A stretch of DNA of 5,831 bases, from contig JACNJI010000306.1 of NCBI GenBank assembly GCA_014382645.1, positions 1 through 5,831 on the forward strand, given 5' to 3'. Position numbers and translations under genes: made by a program. Every line of letters begins with the position of its first letter. The stretch's first letter is position 1. Below the pieces are notes generated by a model. That model was not told the origin of the DNA. It saw nothing but the letters and a program-made list of their open reading frames with translations, and did no database searches. Origin of the DNA: Verrucomicrobiota bacterium (GTDB lineage: Bacteria; Verrucomicrobiota; Verrucomicrobiia; Opitutales; Seribacteraceae). Positions 1-4,656 of the stretch are shown here, piece after piece.

Positions 1-571
1 TGACCTGTTGCCGCGTCTTGGTGAGCGGGCCGATGATCTCCACGAAGTTGCCGTCGGGATCCTTCAGCATGAGTAGGCGGACGTCCTGCGGGAGTCCCTC
101 GGCGAGTCGCTGCGGGCTTTGGGCGTAGGGCTTGATGCCCGCCTTCTTGGCCCGCTCGAGAACGGCGTCGACGTCGGTCACGAAAATGCTGACGTAGGAA
201 AACCCTGCGGTGGTATGGATATGGCGTTGCTTAATAACGGGGGCGGGCTTTTCACTCTTTACCTGCATGACCTTCAGTTTAGTTGCGGTCTCATCTTCAC
301 CGAGGACGAGAACGTGAATATCGAGAGCGGCGCCATCGGTGAGGCCGACCTTCTTGGAGAAGTCTCCCGCGACCTTGAAGCCTTCCACCTCCTTGAAACC
401 GACCACGTCCTTGTAGAAGGCGATAGATTTCTCGAGATCAGAGACAACCACTCCGAGGTCGATGGTCTGTTGAGCGAACGGGCCGGCGGGTTTGGCTTCC
501 TCGTCCTTGGCGAGGAGAGCAAGGGGAAGGATCGTTACAAATGGAAGAATGGAGAGGAGTTGCTTGAACAT
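1..571 (-). CDS. Secreted VOC/glyoxalase-fold protein, 3' end outside window
   Basis: An open frame starts at the ATG at 571-569 and runs off the left edge with 190 codons and no stop. Residues 1-21 form a signal peptide: a Lys at position 3, a hydrophobic stretch ending LALLA, then a charged mature start, so the product is probably exported. Residues 36-60 (IDLGVVVSDLEKSIAFYKDVVGF) match the first beta-alpha unit of the vicinal oxygen chelate fold. The second unit starts near 124 (FSYVSIFVTDVDAVLERAKKAG) and ends with the hallmark DPDGNFVEI at 171-179. VOC enzymes usually bind metal through His/Glu residues. Here the position usually His in the first strand is Asp38, and the one in the second unit appears to be Tyr126, while the late Glu178 is kept, so classical glyoxalase I activity is doubtful. 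No Shine-Dalgarno is visible before the ATG. It lies 97 bases after sufS on the same strand and may be cotranscribed. Family call is firm; substrate unknown. Confidence 0.88.
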   Translation of the reverse strand, partial: MFKQLLSILPFVTILPLALLAKDEEAKPAGPFAQQTIDLGVVVSDLEKSIAFYKDVVGFKEVEGFKVAGDFSKKVGLTDGAALDIHVLVLGEDETATKLKVMQVKSEKPAPVIKQRHIHTTAGFSYVSIFVTDVDAVLERAKKAGIKPYAQSPQRLAEGLPQDVRLLMLKDPDGNFVEIIGPLTKTRQQV

Positions 572-572
572 G

Positions 573-591
573 GTTAAGATCGAGTTAAGAT
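573..591. repeat. Direct repeat GTTAAGAT x2 upstream of the VOC gene
   Basis: Two perfect 8-base copies of GTTAAGAT (573-580 and 584-591) are separated by three bases, giving an 11-base period, about one helical turn. The first copy ends one base from the VOC start codon. The position where a ribosome binding site would be expected is occupied by the repeat. It could be a regulator site, but this is inferred only from spacing and place. Confidence 0.4.
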
Positions 592-668
592 TCGTTGATG
601 GTTGTAAACCTAGAAAGAGTAAAGCTTCGGAAGATGGTTTGGAAGTTTCTTCAGGTTTGAAACCCGAA

Positions 669-1895
669 TTATTGAAAGCAAGCGATTGTCTTTTGCAGGG
701 CCTCGACCAGTCGATCCACTTCCTCCGTCGTGTTGTAGAAGGCAAAGGATGCCCGGGCGGTGGCGGTGAGACCGAGGTGCTTCATGAGAGGTTGGCAGCA
801 ATGGTGACCCGTTCGGATGGCGATGCCCTCGGCATCCAGAAAGGTGGCTATGTCGTGCGGGTGGATGCCGTCGACAGTGAAGGAAATGACGGCGGCCTTG
901 CCGGGCGCATGTCCATGAATGGTGAGGCCGGGAAGGGCTTCCATTCCGGTTGTGGCATGCTCGAGCAGGGCATTTTCGTGGGCCGCTGCCGCGACCAGAT
1001 CGAGGGTGCCGAGGTATTCGATGGCGGCACCGAGACCGATGGCGCCCTCGACGTTGGGCGTGCCCGCCTCGAAGCGTTGGGGTGGGGGAGCGAAAGTGGT
1101 TTCCTCGAAGGTCACTTCGTCGATCATGTCGCCTCCGCCTTGATAGGGCGGCATGTCGGCGAGCAGTTCTCTCTTGCCGTAAAGGACTCCGATGCCCATC
1201 GGTCCGAATACCTTGTGCCCCGAAAAGGCGAAAAAGTCGCAATCGATGTCGCGGAGGTCGATTGGCCCATGAGGAATGCTTTGGGCGCCGTCGATCACGG
1301 TGACGACGCCACTTTCCTTGGCTTCCGCTACGATTGCAGATACGGGGTTGACTGTGCCGAGCGAGTTGGAAACGTGGCAGAGCGAGAGAAGCTTGACTTT
1401 TGGCTGGTCGAGCAGGGAGCTAAGGGCGTCGCGGTCGAGAGATCCATCCTCAAGGATGGGGACGACTTCGATCTCGATCCCCGTTTGTTTCTTCACCAGT
1501 TGCCAAGGCACGATGTTGGCGTGGTGCTCCATGGTAGTGAGCACGACGACGTCCCCTTCACCAAGGTGAGTGCGTGCGTGACTTTGGGCGACTAGGTTGA
1601 GTGCTTCCGTGGTTCCGCGAACGAAAATGATTTCATCGGCCTCCACATTGAGATGATCGGCGATGACCTTACGGGCATGCACGTAGGCGGTTTCCGCTTC
1701 CTCCGCGAGAGCGTAGACACCACGATGCACGTTGGCGTTGGATTTCCGATAGTGGTTGGCGATGGCATCGATTACGCCGTTGGGCTTTTGGGAGGTAGCC
1801 GCGTTGTCGAGGTAGGCAAGGGGTTTTCCCCGGAAACTTTTTCCGAGGATGGGGAAGTCTCGGCGGACAGTCTCAGGATCGAAAGAGGTAGTCAT
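669..1895 (-). CDS. sufS: Cysteine desulfurase, SufS/CsdA type (class V aminotransferase)
   Basis: The 408-residue product is full length for SufS, a cytoplasmic PLP enzyme that converts L-cysteine to L-alanine and leaves a persulfide sulfur for Fe-S cluster assembly. Landmarks lie in the expected order: the opening YLDNAATSQKP (28-38), NVHRGVYAL (55-63), the MEHHANIVPW segment (122-131) whose His125 stacks on PLP, Asp202 and Gln205 in IDGAQ, the Schiff-base lysine Lys228 in FSGHKVFGP, and the persulfide cysteine Cys366 in RTGHHCCQPLM. These fall two residues later than in E. coli SufS (Lys226, Cys364). The RTGHHC loop without the longer IscS/NifS insertion places it in group II. A second cysteine, Cys367, follows directly. 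The ATG at 1895-1893 overlaps the stop of the small upstream ORF (ATGA), and no strong Shine-Dalgarno is seen, which suggests translational coupling. No sufBCD or sufE is adjacent, so the sulfur acceptor is unknown from this window. Confidence 0.97.
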   Translation of the reverse strand: MTTSFDPETVRRDFPILGKSFRGKPLAYLDNAATSQKPNGVIDAIANHYRKSNANVHRGVYALAEEAETAYVHARKVIADHLNVEADEIIFVRGTTEALNLVAQSHARTHLGEGDVVVLTTMEHHANIVPWQLVKKQTGIEIEVVPILEDGSLDRDALSSLLDQPKVKLLSLCHVSNSLGTVNPVSAIVAEAKESGVVTVIDGAQSIPHGPIDLRDIDCDFFAFSGHKVFGPMGIGVLYGKRELLADMPPYQGGGDMIDEVTFEETTFAPPPQRFEAGTPNVEGAIGLGAAIEYLGTLDLVAAAAHENALLEHATTGMEALPGLTIHGHAPGKAAVISFTVDGIHPHDIATFLDAEGIAIRTGHHCCQPLMKHLGLTATARASFAFYNTTEEVDRLVEALQKTIACFQ

Positions 1896-2038
1896 GGCTT
1901 CGAGACGGCGCGGTCAAAGACAACGCCAGCGGCGTCGATGGCTTGATGGGTGGCTTGGTCTTTGGTTAGCGTCACAAGAATAAGATGACGTCGACTTTCC
2001 GCTTTGGCGAGATAGGTTTTTTCTTCACGATCCGACAT
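1892..2038 (-). CDS. Small ORF of 48 aa coupled to sufS, unknown function
   Basis: This frame runs from the ATG at 2038-2036 to a TGA at 1894-1892. The stop shares four bases with the sufS start (ATGA), the usual sign of translational coupling. An AGGA box lies seven bases before the ATG, and an in-frame TAG at 2050-2048 rules out a longer product. The protein begins MSDREEKTYLAKAESRR, then has a short hydrophobic strand HLILVTL and a segment TKDQATHQAIDAAGVVFDRAV that could form a helix and strand. It has no signal peptide, no membrane span and no cysteine, so it is not an obvious sulfur carrier. I do not recognise a family. The start signal and precise overlap argue for a real translated ORF. 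It could be a small partner of SufS, or a leader ORF that only delivers ribosomes to sufS. It could also be a remnant of a longer gene. Confidence 0.6.
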   Translation of the reverse strand: MSDREEKTYLAKAESRRHLILVTLTKDQATHQAIDAAGVVFDRAVSKP

Positions 2039-2045
2039 TTCCGTA

Positions 2046-2049
2046 TCCT
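2046..2049 (-). promoter_or_regulatory. Ribosome binding site for the 48-aa ORF
   Basis: On the minus strand AGGA sits seven bases upstream of the ATG at 2038, a good Shine-Dalgarno spacing. It supports this start for the small ORF and indirectly for entry of ribosomes into sufS. Several neighbouring genes in the window lack such a box. Confidence 0.5.
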
Positions 2050-2124
2050 AGCGTGTTTCTGTAATGCCTACAAACTGCAAAGCCCGCTGAGTGGACTTTT
2101 CGAAATTAAACTTGAGAACTGATG

Positions 2125-2694
2125 CTACTCTGGCGAAATGAGTTCGGAAATGATCTGCCAAGTTCCGAAGATGTGATTTCCATCTTTTAAGGAAAAGTAG
2201 ATACGCGTCATTTCGTGGGTGCCGTTTTGCATCTTGAATCTAAAGTTTACTTCGCAAGTACCTCGTTGAATACCAAGTTTGCTCTCCGTAATGAAACGTT
2301 TACGGTCTTGCGGGTGAATTCGTGATTTGAAGAAATCACTGTCTAACAGGTCTTCTTTGTTGTATCCCGTTATTTCGATTGCGTTGTCGGAAACGTAACT
2401 TCCCAAGTAATGGCCTCCTTTGATTGTCGACTCGAACAGCATAAGTCGAAGATTTCCAAGGATGTCCATGGACTTGGATAATTGCCGACCTAGAGTCGTG
2501 AAGATTTCCTCGATCGAGCCATTGATGCCGGGTTTGATGAGGTGTTCATGTCCATCTAAGTGCTTCTGGATGGCGAGCCGAGCGATTTGAGAGATAGACC
2601 TGTTTTCGTCGAAGGATTGCTGAGAAAGAATCTTTCTTTCGGTTTCGTTTAGGAGTACCGAAACCTGTGCCGTCAAGTTGTCTTTTCTTGGCAT
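2125..2694 (-). CDS. Putative ribbon-helix-helix / PAS domain regulator
   Basis: The 189-residue protein has three parts. Residues 8-47 look like a ribbon-helix-helix (CopG/MetJ/Arc-type) unit: a short strand TAQVSVLLN, a helix NETERKILSQQSFDEN, then a turn and second helix SISQIARLAIQKHL. RHH domains bind DNA as dimers through the strand. Residues 59-92 are predicted helical and amphipathic (SIEEIFTTLGRQLSKSMDIL) and could be a dimerisation linker. Residues 98-183 resemble a PAS domain: YVSDNAIEITGYNKEDLL, the IHPQDR motif at 126-131, and PAC-like strands EVNFRFKMQNG and EMTRIYFSLKDG. There is no kinase, GGDEF or other output domain, so the DNA-binding end is the likely output, making it a one-component sensor. 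The ligand is unknown; no haem or flavin residue is evident. No Shine-Dalgarno precedes the ATG; an inverted repeat lies there instead. GC content is visibly lower than in sufS (about 40% in sampled blocks versus about 60%), compatible with separate acquisition. The RHH call is from pattern only; PAS is surer. Confidence 0.82.
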   Translation of the reverse strand: MPRKDNLTAQVSVLLNETERKILSQQSFDENRSISQIARLAIQKHLDGHEHLIKPGINGSIEEIFTTLGRQLSKSMDILGNLRLMLFESTIKGGHYLGSYVSDNAIEITGYNKEDLLDSDFFKSRIHPQDRKRFITESKLGIQRGTCEVNFRFKMQNGTHEMTRIYFSLKDGNHIFGTWQIISELISPE

Positions 2695-2695
2695 A

Positions 2696-2718
2696 TTTAT
2701 AGTTTTTTATACTATAAA
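2696..2718. repeat. Inverted repeat, possible operator of the RHH-PAS gene
   Basis: Perfect 8-base arms, TTTATAGT (2696-2703) and ACTATAAA (2711-2718), flank a 7-base spacer. The repeat ends one base before the start codon of the RHH-PAS gene and contains the best -10 box. RHH regulators commonly repress their own gene by binding repeats over the promoter, so this is a candidate autoregulatory site. The arms are AT-rich, so chance is not excluded. Confidence 0.5.
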
Positions 2719-2738
2719 GTTGAATTGGATTTATGCAA
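2711..2738 (-). promoter_or_regulatory. Possible sigma-70-like promoter for the RHH-PAS gene
   Basis: Read on the minus strand, TTGCAT (2738-2733) is followed after 16 bases by TATAGT (2716-2711). The -10 matches the consensus at five of six positions, the -35 only at three. A start about seven bases after the -10 would leave a leader of roughly ten bases, which fits the absence of a Shine-Dalgarno site and suggests a very short or leaderless message. Confidence 0.35.
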
Positions 2739-2753
2739 ACTGAATTTCCAATT
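2723..2753. repeat. Inverted repeat flanking the predicted -35 box
   Basis: AATTGGA (2723-2729) and TCCAATT (2747-2753) are perfect 7-base arms with a 17-base spacer that holds the predicted -35 box. TGAATT also occurs twice in the same orientation, at 2721-2726 and 2741-2746, exactly 20 bases apart, about two helical turns. Either arrangement would suit a dimeric regulator binding one face of the DNA; binding is inference. Confidence 0.35.
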
Positions 2754-2760
2754 AATCAGC

Positions 2761-2790
2761 CAAAAGTTCCATGGGGAATAACAACTTTTG
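2761..2790. repeat. Inverted repeat CAAAAGTT / AACTTTTG
   Basis: Perfect 8-base arms at 2761-2768 and 2783-2790 enclose a 14-base spacer in the 205-base region between the cytochrome-LRR gene and the RHH-PAS gene. No T-run follows on either strand, so it does not look like an intrinsic terminator. It may be a protein-binding site upstream of the regulator promoter, or a chance feature of AT-rich sequence. Confidence 0.3.
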
Positions 2791-2815
2791 ACTCGATTGC
2801 CTATGGGGTGATCTG

Positions 2816-2843
2816 ACGGCGGGATAAGAGATAATCCCGCTGT
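2816..2843 (-). terminator. Hairpin downstream of the cytochrome-LRR gene, possible transcript end
   Basis: Arms at 2816-2825 and 2834-2843 pair at nine of ten positions, with a GC-rich core GCGGGAT/ATCCCGC and an 8-base loop. The stem begins 56 bases after the stop codon at 2900. No U-run follows in the minus direction, so it is not a textbook intrinsic terminator; it could stabilise a 3' end or act with another termination mode. Confidence 0.35.
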
Positions 2844-2899
2844 TAATGAAATTTCTACTTACCGGTGAAACCCGCATCGCAAGCGGTGCTCTGCCGGCA

Positions 2900-4633
2900 C
2901 TACCTGTATATTATCTTCGCGTCCGGCAGGGCGGCTTGCAATTTAGCTGCGCCGTCTTCCGAAACTTTCGAATTCCAGAGATATATTTCCTTGAGCGATG
3001 GTATGGAAGCCAAGGTTTGCATTCCCTTATCGGTGACTTCGGTTCCAACGAGGTTAATGTACCAAAGAGAAGGTAATTTATTGAGTGGAGTGAGGGCGTC
3101 GTCTCCCACAGAGGTCATTCGCAGGCTAAGCCATGTCAAGTTGTAGAAACTCCGGAGAACTCCCATTCCACGATCCGTGACCTTCGTGCGGGAGAGGTCG
3201 AGATGCGAAATATTATTGCGAATATTGCTGAATCTTTGAAGAGCGGAATCGTCGACATTCGGGGCGTTGGATGCAAACTCGACTCGAAGGAGCGAATGCT
3301 TTTGCGACAAGGGCGTAATGAACGCCCCTGTTTTTTCGGCGGCGGCGATTTGAGGTTTCCCCACGGCGCGGGCTCCTTTAGCCAGTTCGTCAAGTGGTGT
3401 GGCTTTGTGAAAGCTATTTGTGGCGGTTGCAGTTGTAGGTGCTTGAACTGCGTTGGGGTCGACTGCGGTGGCGGCGGCTTTCGGGAGAGCTCCTTCCAGA
3501 ATCCAGCGTTTAATTGCGTCTATTTGCTCGGCAGCGAGCGAGTCGCCCTTAGGTGGCATGATTTCGGTGTCGTCGGCTTCCTCGGGGTTAACCAGAATAT
3601 AAAGAGTGCTTTCCGCTATGTTCTTGGAGAGCACCACGGGACCGTCGAGGGTTCCCTTCATGATCAACTCATAAGTGTCTAAACGTAGACCGGCCTTTGG
3701 GTTGATGGTTCGCCCGCTTTTCACATAGGGTTCGCCGTGGCAATCGAGGCAGCGTTTCGCGAATATCGGCTTAATGTGCGTTTCATAGTCCACGGGTTGA
3801 CCTGGAGCAGGCAAGGATCCACCTGCTGCGGTTGCGGTTGCGGTTGCGGTTCCGTTGGCACTTGGTTTACTTCCTTCTTCAATCCAGCGTGTGAATACGC
3901 CTATTTGTTCGGGTGTGAGTTTATCTCCTTTCGGGGGCATTATATCGGAGTCGTCCTCAGCCAGAGTTATTAGTTCGATCAAGACGCTTTCCCCGACATT
4001 TCCCGGCTTGACAACCGGACCGTCGAGGGTGCCCTTGAGCACCATTTCGTAGGTGTCGAGACGTAGACCTGCTTTGGGATTGATGGTTTTTCCGTTCTTT
4101 AGGAATGGCGCTCCATGGCAATCGATGCAGCGATCTTGAATAATCGGTAGCATGTGGGATTGAAAATCAATGGGTTCACCGGGTGCGGGCATCCCGCCGC
4201 CGGCAGGCATGCTGCTGGGGTCCACTCCCAATGGAGCTATCTTGTGGCTGAAAAATGATCCTGACCTAAGCCGAGAGGATTCCGGTTCGGCAGGAGGGGT
4301 AGGACTAGGTTCAGGATTACTAGGAGGAGTGGGAACAAGTTCTTCGGGCTGAGCGGGTGCGACGGGAGGAACGCCTTGCAGGACACGTTTTTTGCTTACC
4401 GCATCACTGCAATAGCGTTGGTCTTCCGGCTGCAGTGATTCGTAGGGAAGTGCGAAACGTTGGCCGTCCTGACCTTCAATGTATATTTGATTCCCTTTGT
4501 AGCCAATGAATCTAGCAGTCATCGAATGGCCTTGAACCGTATTGAATGTACGGAAAGGCTCGACCGCCTGTGCGGTACTTGGCGCAATCAACAATATGAT
4601 TGCGATTGATAAGGTGGCGATCTGCTTCGCCAT
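2900..4633 (-). CDS. Exported SHD1 - dihaem cytochrome c - leucine-rich repeat protein
   Basis: The 577-residue product starts with a signal peptide (hydrophobic stretch 6-20, likely cut after AQA at 23). Residues 27-76 resemble the SHD1 domain frequent in planctomycete and verrucomicrobial exported proteins (RTFNTVQGHSMTARFIG, then DGQRFALPYESLQPEDQRY). A Pro/Glu/Ser linker (92-121) follows. Two cytochrome c modules of the planctomycete type come next. Module one (148-257) has CIDCH at 169-173 and a likely axial Met232 in IMPPKGD. Module two (274-384) has CLDCH at 295-299 and Met359 in the same motif. Residues 470-577 hold about four leucine-rich repeats of 24-25 residues, with phrases such as LDLSRTKVTDRGM and INLVGTEVTDKGM. 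The product is therefore probably a periplasmic or surface c-type dihaem protein with a protein- or glycan-binding end. It lies 23 bases after the DUF1501 gene and probably shares its transcript. Its electron partner and substrate are unknown. The domain calls are strong, the role is not. Confidence 0.93.
   Translation of the reverse strand: MAKQIATLSIAIILLIAPSTAQAVEPFRTFNTVQGHSMTARFIGYKGNQIYIEGQDGQRFALPYESLQPEDQRYCSDAVSKKRVLQGVPPVAPAQPEELVPTPPSNPEPSPTPPAEPESSRLRSGSFFSHKIAPLGVDPSSMPAGGGMPAPGEPIDFQSHMLPIIQDRCIDCHGAPFLKNGKTINPKAGLRLDTYEMVLKGTLDGPVVKPGNVGESVLIELITLAEDDSDIMPPKGDKLTPEQIGVFTRWIEEGSKPSANGTATATATAAGGSLPAPGQPVDYETHIKPIFAKRCLDCHGEPYVKSGRTINPKAGLRLDTYELIMKGTLDGPVVLSKNIAESTLYILVNPEEADDTEIMPPKGDSLAAEQIDAIKRWILEGALPKAAATAVDPNAVQAPTTATATNSFHKATPLDELAKGARAVGKPQIAAAEKTGAFITPLSQKHSLLRVEFASNAPNVDDSALQRFSNIRNNISHLDLSRTKVTDRGMGVLRSFYNLTWLSLRMTSVGDDALTPLNKLPSLWYINLVGTEVTDKGMQTLASIPSLKEIYLWNSKVSEDGAAKLQAALPDAKIIYR
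3482..4192 (-). repeat. Tandem duplication encoding two cytochrome c modules
   Basis: The segments at 3863-4192 and 3482-3814 encode homologous modules of 110 and 111 residues, separated by a short Ala/Thr linker. By hand alignment about 65 of 111 positions are identical with one gap. The block around INPKAGLRLDTYE and KGTLDGPVV is nearly unchanged and is also similar at DNA level (around 4018-4090 and 3640-3709). This indicates an internal gene duplication rather than two independent domain gains. Confidence 0.8.
3828..3851. repeat. Hexanucleotide tandem repeat, four copies of GCGGTT
   Basis: Four perfect copies of GCGGTT encode, on the minus strand, the alternating Thr-Ala linker (about residues 261-268) between the two cytochrome modules. 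Since the unit is six bases, gain or loss of copies would alter linker length by two residues without shifting the frame. Confidence 0.7.
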
Positions 4634-4656
4634 CGGTATTCTTATTCTCGACCTTC

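Noticed and set aside
119..577. Plus-strand frame of 152 codons
   Set aside because: Antisense to the VOC gene, which has a signal peptide and VOC motifs in the opposite strand.
644..670. GGGTTTCAAACC-type small palindrome after sufS as terminator
   Set aside because: The stem is at most six base pairs with a tiny loop and no T-run follows.
610..1242. Minus-strand frame of 210 codons
   Set aside because: It overlaps sufS in another frame and is a low-complexity Arg/His/Pro-rich sequence, a typical shadow.
492..1595. Long plus-strand frame of 367 codons
   Set aside because: It lies antisense to sufS and the VOC gene, both of which have clear family motifs. The GC-rich codons of sufS keep the opposite frame open; the translated product resembles no family.
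2044..2074. TTGTAG / TAGGAT pair as promoter of the 48-aa ORF and sufS
   Set aside because: Both boxes are poor matches and the -10-like box would overlap the Shine-Dalgarno, leaving almost no leader. I cannot identify a promoter for this unit.
2846..3146. Two overlapping plus-strand frames in and beside the 3' end of the cytochrome-LRR gene
   Set aside because: They run antisense to the LRR coding region and show no recognisable motif; no convincing ribosome binding site was seen.
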